Source: Euptelea pleiosperma
Taxonomy: Eukaryota; Streptophyta; Magnoliopsida; Ranunculales; Eupteleaceae
DNA: 64,000 nt
Assembly: GCA_035048495.1 (NCBI GenBank)
Contig: CM068544.1
Span: forward strand, 13,014,138-13,078,137
Direction of reading: 5' to 3'
The notes under the pieces are model-generated. The model was not told the origin of the DNA. It did no database searches and was given only the letters and a program-made list of their open reading frames with translations. This document shows, piece after piece, positions 44,129 to 57,963 of the stretch. A program made the position numbers and the translations under genes. Numbering within the stretch: the stretch's first letter is position 1; every line of letters begins with the position of its first letter.

Positions 44129-44142
44129 TGGCGCCGCTGCCG
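44129..44142 (+). other. Primer binding site of F
   Basis: TGGCGCCGCTGCCG, two bases after the LTR; one base away from the N1 site. Confidence 0.85.
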
Positions 44143-45981
44143 CTCGAGTGACCGGAAGTGCGAAAAAGGACGTAAAGACGGAATTAGAAAGTTGCTGAAG
44201 CGAAAAGCTGCTCAATTTGGCCAGCCCGACCTTTTCGGGAAACTTTCTATTTTTTGTTGTTAGTGATTTTTAGCAGTATTTTAAATTCTATTTTTAATGC
44301 CTCGGAAGGCCGAGTGCAAAGTTGTAATAATTTAGGAATTTTACTGCTTTCCATATAACTGCTCGATCTTGTTCTAAGGTTTTTTAGAAACCCTAGATTA
44401 AGTGGAAAATACCAAAAAAAAAAATCAAAAAAAAAAATTAAAATTCAAAAAAAATTAGGGTTTTATATTCTGCAGATTTTTAGAAATCACCAATCAAGGA
44501 TTTGCGATTTTTGGAAAGATTCCAAAATCTTGAAACTCTGCTTAATTAGGGTTTTCCCTCTTTGAAGTTTCCTCTTTAGAAGAATTTCTATCTTTAGAAA
44601 TCTTCCGAATTTGGAAAAGTCTGCAAAAGGAAACACCCCAAATCTAACAGAATTTCAATTTTGGAAAATTTCTCAAAATTGTAAGGGATCTCGTAATCAA
44701 ATCTTTCTTGGAAGATCTCCACAGTTCGGAAAACTTTTCAATCTAGGTATTTTCCAATCTGGGAATTCCTAAATTTTAACCCATCTCGAACTTGGAAATT
44801 AATTCAAAAAACTTGCCTAAATCCAGTGTTTGTTCTGTGAACCCTAAAAAGGCAAGGATCTTCCAAATAGAATCCCGAATACCTAGACCGTGCAATCTAA
44901 CTTTTCTGCAGGAACACGTTCCAGTGTGGGTAGGGAGCGAAAGCTCAAAGAGGTGGAGTCGGGCCCAAGCCCATTAGGATACCCCTCTCTAACCCACGGA
45001 GGCGACCCCGTGGCGTGGCCCACGGGAGGTAAGTCCCTATCCTCGCCTTGAGTGCGATACAGAGTAATTTGGGTGAATCATTGCCGCATGTCTATTTGTT
45101 TTCTAGCAATAACTTATTTGACTTGCGTGGCGTGGCCATTAATCAATCAACTCTAAGAGAGCAGACCCAGCTCCAAATTAAAACTGGTGGGATTTCATCA
45201 CCCACTTCATCATTCCAACTGATTTGATCCCAAGGCTCCATTTAATTAAAAAGAATCAAGAAGTAGAGCCAATTAGCCCGGTGTTCGAGGAAAAATCCAC
45301 GCAAAGCGAACCCGCTTAACATCCAATCGAAATAAGACCACGAGCGCGGGTCCCTGTTGTCTAACACACCCATAAGTCCCTACTACTCAAGTACACTAAG
45401 CTCGACATGGCATCTTGGACTATTCGGCGGTTAGTTGCTTGTGGACTAGGAACACGCATCAACCCTAGCTTAACCCGAGGGACCACTCTTCTTATCCACT
45501 TGACCAATCCGGTTAGTCTAGGACGTACTTAAGTCAGCCATTGTGCCGCACGTCTGTCTAGGCTTCGGATTGCCTTGTTGTTAACTAGAGTTAGTACTAA
45601 AGGATTCGCTCTGAAGAGTGTAGCCTGGTGAGAACCTCTGAGTGCAAAACAGTTAGTCCGACGGTTAAAAGATAAATCAGTGGTCCGCCCACTGTCATAA
45701 TCTACTCTAGCCCCAAAACTAACAAAGATAATTCCTAAAATATATCCTGATTGCTTAGAATAGGATTATCTGTGCTTGGTGTGCATCATTTAGGATAGTG
45801 TTCCTCTCTGGCAACTTTTTGCCAAGTATAGAGCTTGCCTCATTCGCGTATGCCCGTTTGGAATCGTCCGAACAAACGCTTGGTTCGATCTGAGAATCAC
45901 GTACCTACACTTGATCCTCTACTGAATTCTTCCCCATCTCTTTCCCCACCCGCCTCCCCCAGTACTACTACCTTTGTAGTC
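44143..45981 (+). other. Non-coding leader of F
   Basis: There is no gene. It has the donor-like GTAAGT at 45029-45034 next to the CCGTGGCGTGGCCCACGG hairpin, an acceptor-like CATCATTTAG near 45787-45796, and the CAGTGG/CCACTG hairpin near 45679-45694. If both splice sites are used, most of the leader between them would be removed before gag. Confidence 0.7.
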
Positions 45982-47866
45982 ATGGCAGTCGAACGACCTC
46001 TTATTGAGACGTTCGCCCCTATCTCTGCTAATCCGCCCACTTGCATTATTCCCACCTACTACGGCGGTACAATTTGAGATCGGGCCGCAGATGATCCAAA
46101 TGCTGCCAACCTTTCGTGGTCTCCCAAGAGAAGACGCATATTCCCATATTAGGGAATTCCAGCATGTCATCCTACTTTTCAAGAATCAGAACCTCGATAA
46201 TGACAATGTGCGTCTGCGAGTTTTTCCATTCTCGCTCAAAGACCGAGCCTCCGATTGGCTCTACTCCTTACCCGCTGATTCAATCAGCAGTTGGAAAGAG
46301 TTGGTGGGCAAATTCATGTCTAAATTCTACCTTATGACTCGGACCAACCAAATGAAGCAACTCATCCAGGACTTTCGACAGAAGTCCGATGAGAAATTTT
46401 TCGAAGCATGGGATAGATTCCAAGACTACCTGACTAAGTGTCCCCACCATAGCATCGACAAGGGCAATCTTGTCCACGTCTTCTACAAGGGACTTACTGA
46501 TGAGTCCCGGACCATGGTAGAGTCAATGTGCCAAGAAAAATTCCTACACCAAACTCCGACCGACGCATACAAATTCTTGGGAGAGTTAGGAGAAAACTCT
46601 CAACATTGGACGACTGACTCAGAGTTCAGTCGAACCACTTCGGTCCAAAAGACAACCAAGGGACATGATGCTACAGCTGATACTGAGCTTCGATCTGTCA
46701 TTCAAGAGTTGAGCAAGTCAGTCTCGGCACTAGCTGTGTCTGTACAAAAGCCTACTTAACATTCTACCCCAGTCATGCATGTAGGACATGAGAGCCCTCT
46801 GGAATCCTACACCCTCTGTCTGCAACCCTCCCATACTACTGAGCATTGTCATTTGAATGAAGGATGGTCTAATCCTCTTCAGGAAGAAGTTTGTGCTTTC
46901 AGCACATACAAAGCACCCACTCAGAACTCGTATAGTCAATCTTATCATCCGGACACAAGAAACCACCCTAACTTCTCTTGGAGGCCTCAGTCTACTCAAC
47001 CACAAGCTCAACCTCAACATCAACCTCAGGGCATGTATCCCCCTGGGTTCAATCAACCCACTAGGCAATTCAATCAGGGTCAGTACCAGCAGAGTCAGTA
47101 CCCATCTACTCAGAACCAGCAGTTCCAACAGGGTCAATACTCTGGACAATCGAGCACATTTCAGAATCAGCAAAGAGTCCCACAGACCTTTCAGAACCAA
47201 CCGATTGTCCCAACTAATTCTCCAGCCTATAACTATAATGCCCCGATGAGCTCGAGTCGCGAATTGGTGCCTCAGCTCCCATTAGCTGCCCCCCAACAGT
47301 CGGTCCCCAAATCTGGTATCGAGGACCTTCTCGCTCAACTCATTACTCAGCAACAACAATCTATGCAACGCCTAGAGCAACAGTAACAACAATCCATGCT
47401 TCGTCTAGAGCAACGCTTAGGCAACCTGGAAGCTGAGAAAGCTACAGGCATCTTCCCTAGCCAACCCATTGCTAACCCAAAAGGAAATGCCAAAAGAACA
47501 ATATATGAGGTCGGTTCCCAATCTCACAGTCAGAATGAGAACTGTCAAGGGGAGGTGCAAGCTGTAACCACCTTACGATCTGGAAAAACTGTGGACATGG
47601 GAGTCCAATCACCACCGGTGCCATCTCCAGCACCCATCACTCGTACAGAGGAAACTAGTACCAATCCTACCTCTGCTTCTTCTACCTCTGCACCAACATC
47701 AGATATCCCTGTGCAGAAATCGAAGGCTAAAGACAAATCCATTTGTCGAGTAAAGCCTCCCTTCCCGGACAGACTTGTCCAAGATAAGCGGGACCAGCAA
47801 TTCTCAGAGATCTTAGCTGTCTTTAAAGACGTCCAGATCAATATCCCATTCCTTTCTGCTATCAAG
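45982..47866 (+). pseudogene. Gag of element F
   Basis: The start ATG at 45982 matches that of B. A 2-bp deletion near 46045, compared with B, shifts the frame, after which the frame runs through the gag domain (IQMLPTFRGLPRED, FPFSLKDRASDWLYS), the Cys/His-containing piece and the Gln-rich tail. In-frame TAA codons are at 46757-46759 and 47384-47386; B has CAA at both places. The gag joins pol in the same frame with no gap, so the family probably makes one Gag-Pol product. Confidence 0.9.
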
Positions 47867-50800
47867 TAAATCCCCTCCTATGCCAAATTCCTCAAGGACT
47901 TGTGCACAGTTAAGCGGCGTACGCATGTACCCAAAGCTGCCTTCTTGGCCGAAAAAGCTACCGCATTTATTCAACGCAATAGTGTGATCAAACACAAGGA
48001 TCCAGGTAGCCCAACTGTCCAATATGAAATTGGAGACAACTTTAGCTGCACTGCCTTGCTAGATTTAGGGGCTAGCATTAACCTCATACCATTCTCGGTA
48101 TACCAGCAGTTAGGACTGAAAGATATGAAGCCTACCAATGTCACCCTGAAATTGGCTGATCAGTCCATCAAGATTCCAAGAGGAATCATTGAAGATGTCC
48201 TAGTAAAAGTCGCTGACTTTTATTATCCTGTGGACTTTATCATTCTCGACACCGAGCCGTGTCAGGATAACCGCATTCCGGTCATCTTAGGCCGTCCATT
48301 CCTTGCCCCTGCGAATGCACACATCGAGTGCCGGGACGGAAACATGTCCATTGCTTTCGGAAACCTCAAAGCTGAGGTCAATATCTTTCGTCTAATGCAA
48401 CAGGATGCCGATCGTGATGTGGCCGATGAAATGTGTGCCGTTGAGAGTCTAATCCCGGACTCCACCGAAGATATTCTTAAGCAGTGTCTAGAACACTTTG
48501 GAGCTGACTTTGCAACAGAGTCAGCTATTTCTGATCTCAATGATCTTTTGGAGACTGCTCCACTGATAGAGATCCCCGCTCCACTCATCGAGTTCGAGCC
48601 TCTGATAACCATGGCCAGAGAACCCATCCTTCCATTACCTACTGAAGTCCAACCTCTTCAATCCGTGTCTTCTGTGACACCTACTTCAACTCCATCTGCT
48701 CCAACATTGGAGCTCAAGCCACTTCCAACAGATCTTTCCTATGCCTATCTTGGTCCTAAGGAAACCTACCCTGTCATTATTGCTTCCGCTTTGTCTGAGA
48801 GTGAACGTAAGAAGCTTCTTGAGCTGCTCAACGAGCACAAATCTGCGATAGGTTGGACTATAGATGATATTCGTGGCATAGACCCCTCGGTGTGCCAACA
48901 TCACATCTATCTCGAGGATGAATCCAAAACCTCTCGAGAACACCAGAGGAGGTTGAACCCCGTCTTGAAGGATGTAGTCCGGGACGAGGTCCTTAAATTG
49001 TTAGATGCGGGTATCATTTACCCCATCTCCGATAGCAAATGGGTGAGTCCTATTCATGTCGTCCCTAAAAAGGCAGGATTTACAGTTGTGGAAAATGAGA
49101 ACAAGGAAATGGTCACCCAGCGCCTGAAGAAAGGGTGAAGAGTCTGCATCGATTACCGACGACTCAACACCAACACTAGGAAGGACCATTTCCCTTTACC
49201 CTTCATAGACCAGATGTTGGAGAGACTAGCAGGTCACTCCTATTACTGCTTCCTCGATGGTTACTCAGGGTATAATCAAATACCCATCGCCCCTGAGGAT
49301 CACGAGAAGACAACTTTCACCTGTCCCTTTGGCACTTTTGCCTACAAGCGCATGCCCTTTGGCCTCTGCAATGCACCCGCGACCTTTCAAAGGTGTATGA
49401 TGAGCATATTCTCTGACATGGTGGAAAAATTCCTCGAAGTCTTTATGGACGACTTCTCAGTTTTTGGGTCATCCTTTGATGACTATCTAAACCATCTAGG
49501 GCTTGTACTTCAACGCTGTCAGGACAAGCGACTTGTCCTCAATTGGGAGAAATGCCACTTCATGGTAAAGAAAGGCATAGTTCTGGGACATGTCATTTCC
49601 CATCAGGGCATTGAGGTCGACAAAGCTAAAATCGATATCATCTCGACCTTGCCCATTCCTAAGTCCGTACGTGACATCCGATCCTTTTTGGGACATGGAG
49701 GATTCTATAGGCGATTCATCAAGGACTTCTCTCAAATCGCTCGACCTCTGTCCCATCTTCTGGCTAAAGATAGTCCTTTTGACTTTAATGCTGACTGTGT
49801 CAAGGCATTTGAGCGTCTCAAAACTGAGCTCACTACTGCGCCCATTATCCGTCCCCCAGACTGGACTCTACCTTTCGAGGTAATGTGCGATGCTTCTGAC
49901 TACGCCTTAGGAGCCGTTCTAGGGCAAAGAGTTGACAAAAGGTCACACGTGATCTACTACGCGAGCAAAACTCTTAACTCTGCCCAAATGAATTACTCCA
50001 CCACTGAGAAAGAACTCCTGGCGGTAGTCTTCGCCCTTGATAAATTCCGTCAGTACCTATTAGCCACTAAGGTGGTCGTATACACTGATCATGCAGCCCT
50101 TCGTTATCTCATGTCGAAAAAGGAAACCAAGCCTCGATTAATTCGATGGATTCTCTTACTGCAGGAATTCGACCTCGAGATTAAGTATAAGAAAGGAACT
50201 GAGAATGTAGTGGCTGATCACTTGTCTAGACTGACTTTAGAGTCATCCTTCGACACCTAGCCCATCCCTGAGACCTTTCCAGACGAACAACTGTTCGCTA
50301 TCTCCGTTCATCCATGGTATGCTGACATTGTCAACTACCTTGTCACCGAAGAAATGCCTTCACACTGGTCAAAACAGGACAAAAGCCAATTCCTAGCAAG
50401 AGTTACATACTACTCTTGGGATGACCCTTATTTGTATAAATACTGTCCTGACCAAATCATTCGTCTCTGTGTCCCTGAGTCGGACCAACTCAAAATCTTG
50501 TCCTCGTGTCATGACCAACCTTGTGGTGGTCATATCAGCACTAAGAAGACTGCAGAAAAAGTCCTGCAATGCGGATTCTACTGGCCTACACTATTTAAAG
50601 ATGCCCATATCTACTGCAAAACCTGTCCTAATTGCCAGCATCTAGACCGCATCTCCCAGAGGAACATGATGCCCCTCACTCCCATCCAGGTCGATGAAAT
50701 CTTTGACATTTGGGGCATCGACTTCATGGGTCCCTTTCCCGTTTCCTATGGTTTTGAGTACATTCTCCTTGCGGTAGACTATGTATCCAAATGGATAGAA

Positions 50801-51613
50801 ACCATTCCCACCAAGACCAATGACCACAAAGTAGTGGTCAAATTCCTAAAGGAGTTCATCTTCGCCCGCTACGGTGCCCCTAAGGCCATCATTAGTGATG
50901 GGGGCACCCATTTCTGCAATAGGATATTCGAGAAATTAATGAAAAAGTATGGGGTAACCCACAAAGTTGCCCTAGCTTATCATCCACAGACTAGTGGTCA
51001 AGTAGAGGTTTCTAATCGTTAGATCAAGCAGATCTTGGAGAAGACAGTCAATACCACACGTAAAGACTGGTCTACTCGTCTCACTGATGCTTTATGGGCA
51101 TATAGAACCGCCTACAAGACCCCACTCAATATGTCTCCCTATCGTCTCATCTTTGGAAAACCCTGTCATCTACCGGTAGAGATTGAACATCGTGCCTTAT
51201 GGGCCATTAAGAAGCTCAACTTCGACCTAGACTCCGCAGGGGAGGAGCGGAAACTTCAAATGAATGAGTTAGAAGAACTCAGAAATGATGCCTACAACTT
51301 GTCCAAGAATTACAAAACAAAGATGAAGTGGATACACGACAAGAGTATCTTCAGGAAAGAGTTTCATCCAGGACAGAAGGTCCTTCTTTATAATTCTCGT
51401 CTTCATCTCTTCCCTGGGAAACTGAAATCTAGGTGGACTGGTCCTTATACGGTCACCGCAGTCACACCCTTTGGGGCAATCACTATTGAGGATCCCAAGG
51501 ATCACTCCTCATTCCAGGTAAATGGCCAGCGTCTAAAGCAATTCCATGAACTTGATGTGTCGTTCATTCAGACTTTTGATATCGATCTCATCGATCCTGT
51601 CTATGTCGACTGA
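47867..51613 (+). pseudogene. Pol of element F: protease, RT, RNase H, integrase
   Basis: Same frame as gag. Protease: LLDLGASINLIPFSVY (about 48056-48103), with the DLGA form usual for Athila. RT: from about 48840, with [26 protein letters not shown] and an intact FMDD box (about 49445-49456). RNase [28 protein letters not shown] and ADHLSRL (about 49885-50232). Integrase: zinc finger (CHDQPCGGH...CPNC, 50508-50637), DD35E with Asp at 50897-50899 and Glu at 51005-51007, and GPYTVTAV at the C-terminus; stop TGA at 51611-51613. Stops break it at 47867 (TAA), 49136 (TGA where Trp is expected), 50258 (TAG) and 51020 (TAG; CAG in A). Confidence 0.93.
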
Positions 51614-53529
51614 TGATCCACTCAGTCTCCTGTGCTCCAACTTGGTTGGAGGTGCCTACCACCCCCGTCATGTCTGGCTGAAGACGTAAAACTTAGCTCT
51701 TTCGGAAAGGTAATTCTGATATTCCTAGAGTACATGAGTCTCATGCGTTTGTTATTACTGTTATATCTCTGGAAATGCAGGTACATTCATTCTTCCGATC
51801 ATCAGGTACCACACACTGTCGAGTTTCTGCCGACTTGGTAACATCTTTCCTGAATCTTTGCATCATCATCACTGATTTGTTATCCCGGTCATGAGCACCA
51901 AGGACGGTGCTATATTTTGGTTGGGGGTGGGTATTTACTAAAAACTCATGTCTTCATTTTTATAAAATAAAAATAAAAAAAATAAAAAATTTTTATTTTT
52001 GGGGTGATTTCCGATGTTCTCCAAAAGTTTTCTAGAATTTCAAAAATGTGTCAAATACCTTGACTTTGATTAGCTAAAAACCTTCGTTAAGTCAGTATTG
52101 AGGATGTCAATTTTTGTTTAAAGTTAGCGTCGAGTCAAGTCAGGCGTGACTACAGCAGGTTTGAAAACTCAGAAAAACTCAGATTTGGCACAATTGTACA
52201 CTATCAACGTCAGAATCATCCTAAGTTTTGAAACTCTAGAAATCCTGTGAGAATAATTGTGGAGACCTAACCCAGTGAGCTTTCGAGCCTTTAATCATTT
52301 CAGAAAGTTATACAATAATCCTGAGTCAATGGATGACTCACTATTCTTCATGCCCGCAATATTCGTTGAGAGATCTCATTATCTTTTGCTTCGATCATGG
52401 AACTCAGAACGACATCAACATTGGATTACGACAGAACCTTCTCTGTATCCAGTCAAGACAGTATACATGATAGTGCAAACCCTAGAAAATGATTTAGGCC
52501 ATTTTTCTGAACCATTCAGCCTTTTTACTCACCTGAATTATACTTCACTAGAAACCCCTTGAGCCATTCTATAAAAGCCTTTTCTTTGTAAACCCATCAA
52601 CCTAAAACCCAGTCTAGCAACGAAGCATGACTGGCTACCCATATTTTGAGATGGACAAAAGAATAACTGATGTGTGTATACCGTGAAAAGAAAAGTAAAG
52701 AAGAAAAAAAAAAATCAAAAGGAAAAGAAAGTGGTTCAAGCTGAAAACAAAATATGGAAAGAAAGTATGAAGAAGAGCTGAAAAGAAATTGAGCAGTCTC
52801 AGAAATATCAAGAAAAAGAGAAATACGAAAAAAGGAAAAAGAACCAGATAATGGTGTTACGCCGCAAGAAAAATACAAGAAAATAGAGATATCCTCTCAA
52901 GATCTTTGAAATCCTGTATACCTTTATTTTTCTACACCTGACCTAAGCCTCATTACAACCCAGGAAAGTCCTACTTGATTCTAGGATAGCACGATCATAA
53001 AATGTGGAGATTGGAGAAGGAGAAGCTATAGAGTTTGATCTAACGTTCCCGAGTGAAGTGGAATTCCAATCATGAGATCTTCTTCTGTTAAAGATGTCCT
53101 TCCTTCAAATAATACATATGTGAGATCTTTGCTTTCATATATCAACACATCTCCTCACATATAAATTGAGAGAAAAGAACAAAACCCTTCTTGTGTGATT
53201 CTATTCTGAATGCTAAACATGTGAGATTTGAGGTCGAGGCATAAAAACTTAGAGGTGATCTGGAAATCTTTACTGTCGGATGATGAGAACGTTGAGCACA
53301 CACACACACAGAGTCTGACTATTATGGGTCATGATTATCAGTCTGTAGTCTTGCCGAAACTTTTCAACTCTTCGCTAGCATGTAATTGTTTTTGCATCCA
53401 TTCAATGATTTTACGAACGGTGTTTTCCCGGAGCTAATATGAAAAAGTGTGCAGCATGTGCAGAGCCCTTTTAAGCTCATTTATTTCGCACTGTTTGCCA
53501 AGGATTGGCAATATGCTGGTTGGGGGTTG
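51614..53529 (+). other. Non-coding 3' region of F
   Basis: It matches the 3' regions of A and N1. The post-stop hairpin (51648-51666) has one mispair. Two sense ORFs (52257-52562, 53228-53437) have shorter or shifted counterparts in A and N1. A purine-rich tract lies near 52680-52850. It ends in the G-rich tract GGTTGGGGGTTG before the LTR. Confidence 0.75.
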
Positions 53530-56500
53530 TGATATTCACTTAAAAGTGCGTATTTTCCACTGTTATCTTCTAAGCGTTTTCAGACTCTCCTACGTTAAAA
53601 TGCTCTATTTATCTACTTTTCTATGTAAGAGTCTCTTTCGTTGAGTAGAACACACTTTTCTGGATGAAATGGTATATTTACATGCATTAAACACATTTTC
53701 AGAAGTCTAGATATTAAGCCATTTTATAGAATTCTCATTACGTGATTTTTTAGCGCAGGAACACTAATCGGATGATTCTGATGACTGACGGGCCCACGAT
53801 CAGCCACAGTAGCTTATGATCAAAGCTTAAAGGACCAACAAGATATTACAAGAAGATATGAGCCAAGTACAGGATGAGTCAGAGAATCAAAGAGCCGGAC
53901 CGAATATTAAAAGAGAGAACGAGCCAGTGAACCCATGAGCTACTACATGAAGACACCCAAATCTAAAGAAAATGATCGAGCCAACGAACCAACTTACACA
54001 ACAAGGGATCCATCGTAGAAGGGTAAAGCATGCGGTTACAAAGGTGGGCCATGTTATTTAATCTCTGAAGGGGCTGCCAGGCCAAGCCAGAGGATCGTAA
54101 ATCCGGACCAAGAACCGAGAGAGCAGAAGAGTTGATAACTTGTGGTGCTAGACCACGAGACCGACTGAGTGGACCACGTATAAGCCACAAGGGGTACTAA
54201 AGATCCAAACACAGATGAAAAGTGAATCATGGTGCTGAACCAGTGGACCAAAATGGCATCATCAATGATGAATCATGACACTAGACCATGGTGCAGGCCA
54301 ATAACCTTGAACGCTCTCGAAATTGGGCAGATTACCAGGACACGGGTGAAGAAAGTGAGCAACGTTGCTGGGCCGCTATTTTAGACAAAAGAGTTGGGTC
54401 AAAGCGATAGCAAAACAATGCTACATCAAAGTCGACTCATATGTTGTGTGAACCGGTGAATAGAAGGTGGGTGCAAATTGCTAATCACAGTTCGAGCAAT
54501 AGAAAAGGATAGGACCACATAGAATCAAGGTGGAGCACTTATAATGAAGGAGATCCAAGAAGCACACCACACCAAGCTAACATGGTGGATGCTTAGGCCT
54601 GAAAACGAGTGGCGAAAAAAAATGAGGTTTGATGGTGGAAAAGAAAGAAGTAATTGTGGTGTTTGAAGATCTCCGCATATCAAAGAAATGGATGGCACGT
54701 GGCTGTCATGGCTAATTGAGGACATTTTGGAAAAAGAAAGAGGAGGGCAATTCGGGAAAAGAAAGAGGAGGGCAAAACGGTCTCAAAAAGGGAGAAGATC
54801 TCTCCTATTTAGTTTGGTTGAACCCTAATGGAGAGGCTCTCTCACCCTCTCACGTTCTCACCTCCCACATCTCTATCCTCTAATTCTCTAACTCCCCAAG
54901 CCGTCACCCTCTCAAGCTCTCTCAAAAATGAACGGTGGCTCCCAAAAGACCACCGTCCTACTGCCCTCTCCCTCTTAACCCTCTGAAAAAGAAAAGAAAT
55001 AAGGGAGGAGAGATCACGGTTTCTGCTTGCACGATGGCTTGGTGCAAGGCCGTCGTCTGCTACACTTCCACGTCCCTGGTCAGTCATCTCCCAAGCTGCT
55101 GCCTGCAAGTGCATCTCGACCTCCACGATCTGCTGCACAGGTAAGGTCGTGCACTCAGTTCTAGATAGTTGCAGATTTGCAACAAAGGTTCATCCTCATC
55201 TCCACTGTGAGGCTATCACCACGATTCAGCAACCACTACCATCCTTTGTCCATTGCTGTCTCACCCACCTCTCCTGGCCGAGATCTACTCCATCTCTCTC
55301 TCTTCATCGGCCCCAACTCACTCTCCACCACCGTCTCTCTCTAATCCCTCCAGCCACGACCTGCTAGGAACCACCATCTGCAACTCACCATTAAAACCTC
55401 TGGTTCCTCCATCTTTCGTGTTGATCAAACCTGCAAGTCCGTCACCTCCTTCTCCGGGCAAACCTCTCAACGGTTTGGGAGTGCACCTGCAATCCCATCC
55501 ATGCTTAGGCCTTGAGATTTCAAGGATCTCAACCTACAATCTTCTCCTACCACCACCTGCTGGTTTTACCACCACCTGCAATGCCCCCCCGTGATTCGCC
55601 ATTAACTCCGGCGAGAAGATTTCCAGATCTCATCAACACCTCAAAACATTGTTCTCCATGGGCTGCAATTTCAGGTGCGTCCTTGTGAGGAACAACAGCC
55701 TGCCACCAGCGTTCCTCTTCTTCTTCTTCTTCTTCTTCTTCTTTTCATGTTCTTACCGGAGTTGCCGCTGCAACTCCGGCCTCCACCACCAACCAGCAAC
55801 CACGTTGCTGTTCTTTCACCTATCCTCCACGTTGTTGCCTTCCACGATCTTTAGCACCACCAAAACGGTGTTGCACATCTACAGCAACACCTTGCTCCTC
55901 ATCTTTTCCTTTCCACTTTCTTACTCTTCTTTCTCTCCTCCATCTTCTTCTCTGGCGTTCTTCTTCTTCACCAATCGTCTGAACTGTTGTTGCATTCTCC
56001 AGCCGAACCACCATTGTTGCATGCTGGTTGCATATCCTTGCTGTCGTCCGATCATCATTACGGACCAAATTCGGTAAGTATTCCTAAGGTACTTCCTTTC
56101 TTTCCTCTTTTCCTCTCTAAATCTCATTTTCTCTCTTCCTAGAACCTCTTTTCCCTATTTTTCTCTCTCTAAAATCTTACTTTCTCTCTCTAGCTTTACA
56201 TCACTTTCTCTCTCTACCCTGGTTCTCTCTCTAGCTTAGTTTATATTTTGAATGCTTTTTAGATTAATTTCACTTCCGTTTATTCAATCTTTGTAAGCAC
56301 TTTAATTAATTGTTAAAGTGGAATAAATATTGTTTTCATCTCATTTTATTTCATTTTTGAATTTAGTGCATGAATCTCGAACTATCAAAAAATTAGATTT
56401 TTAATCCCGATCTCCATCTCTCTCATCTCTCCACCATTCTAAGCAGTTTTCATTATTATTTTTCTTAATTTGCCCTAACCCCGAGTGCGGACGATATCCG

Positions 56501-56609
56501 ACACGAACCCCTATACAAATTGCATATTTTGCAGGATTAAAATTTGGATCAAATTACAAATCTTGTTGGAACTAGGGTTTCCGTAACCAACGACGTGGAA
56601 AAATCCTAC
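53530..56609 (+). repeat. F 3' LTR, main part
   Basis: It starts TGATATTCACTTAAAAGTGC and runs to CCTAC, where solo LTR L enters; the last five bases TTTCA are at 59024-59028. Compared with the 5' LTR it has about seven fewer CTT units, one fewer CATCTC unit near 55288 and scattered substitutions. Confidence 0.93.
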
Positions 56610-57620
56610 TGATATTCGCTCAAAAGTGCTTATTTTAAGCAATTATCCTTTTAGCGTTATTGCATTCTCCCACGTTAAAATACTCTATTTATCTACTTTT
56701 CTACGTAAGAGTCTCTTTTGTTGCGTAGAACACACTTTTCTGGACGAAATGGTATATTTGCATGCATTAAACACATTTTCGAAAGTCTAGACATGAAGTC
56801 ATTCTGATAGAGCCTCATTACGCGCTTCTTCTGTCGCAGGAAACCCCGATGGGACAATTCTCGAGACTTGCAAGCCCACATCGATCAGGAAAGCCCATTA
56901 TCAAAGCTTAAAGAGCCCATGACTAGAAGATATGGGCCAAATATGGGCTGAATAAGAGGACCAAAAAGCCGGCCCAAAGAACGAAGAGAGTAGGAGAGCC
57001 AATGACCAAGAGACGGACCAAAGCGTTTAAAGCCACATGAGTCAGCAAAGAATGATAGTCGACTCTACTGGAGAAGCGTGAGGATGGTCACAGTGAAGAC
57101 CAGGGTTCCAGACCCTCCGCCAGTGCTTTTATCTCTATTTTCTGATACTTTCTCTCTCATCTCTCCTTATTCTCTCTCTCTCTTCATCTCTCGGTCCTCG
57201 AATCTACTGACCTAACCCCAGAACTCCTGCCCATCAGCTCTATCTCATCTCCTTTAGCTTTCTGACCGTTGGATCTTCCATCGGACCGTTGGATCTTTAA
57301 TCGGACCGTTGGATCTCTCTAAATCCATCGATCTACTAATCTGGGTCCCAATCAAGTCACCATCCATCCGATCGCCATCAGACTGTCTGTCACATCATCT
57401 TGTGAGACGATGGACATCATCAATCCATGTGGGCCAATAGCCGGGCCCATCTTCATCGACCCGCTGTCCGACCAGTTAGTGGACCCCGCGAATTTCAAAA
57501 TAATTTTAATTAAATGGGGGGTCCACTAATTGGGGAGATTCCCCATAGAAAAGTAGATTTTTACTTAAAAAAAAAAAAAAAAAAATTATTTTTCATATTT
57601 TTTTATTTTCAAAAAATATA

Positions 57621-57660
57621 CCCTATTTCCATTAATGGAAATAGGGAGCTTTAAAAGGAG
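57621..57660 (+). promoter_or_regulatory. CArG palindrome and TATA-like site, L
   Basis: A 26-bp perfect palindrome (57621-57646) is centred on CCATTAATGG, followed by CTTTAAAAGG. Confidence 0.5.
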
Positions 57661-57803
57661 AAGGAGAGGGGTTCGTTCGAACCCTAATCCCCCTCTTTTC
57701 TTCTCCTCTCCTTCCCCTTTACTCTTCCCCTCGTTTTTGGCCCCATCTTCCTCCTCTTTTCTTCTTTCTCGTTTTTCCTTCTCTTCATCTTCTTCACGTC
57801 TTC

Positions 57804-57862
57804 GCCGGAGTTGCCTGCAACTCCGGCCGTCTGGTAAGGATTATTCTCCTTCTTCTTCTTCT

Positions 57863-57920
<58 letters not shown>

Positions 57921-57963
57921 TTTCTTCTTCTCATCTTTACGCCGGAGTTGCTGCAACTCCGGC
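57804..57963. repeat. Two GTTGC/GCAAC palindromes around a CTT run, L
   Basis: 57804-57827: 11-bp arms with loop CT. 57941-57963: the same arms with one T between them. The CTT/CCTCTT run lies between the two. Confidence 0.95.

Noticed and set aside
52257..52562. 101-codon ORF after pol in F as an env-like gene
   Set aside because: The A copy is frameshifted and N1 differs in length. There is no signal peptide or membrane segment, so it is at most a relic.
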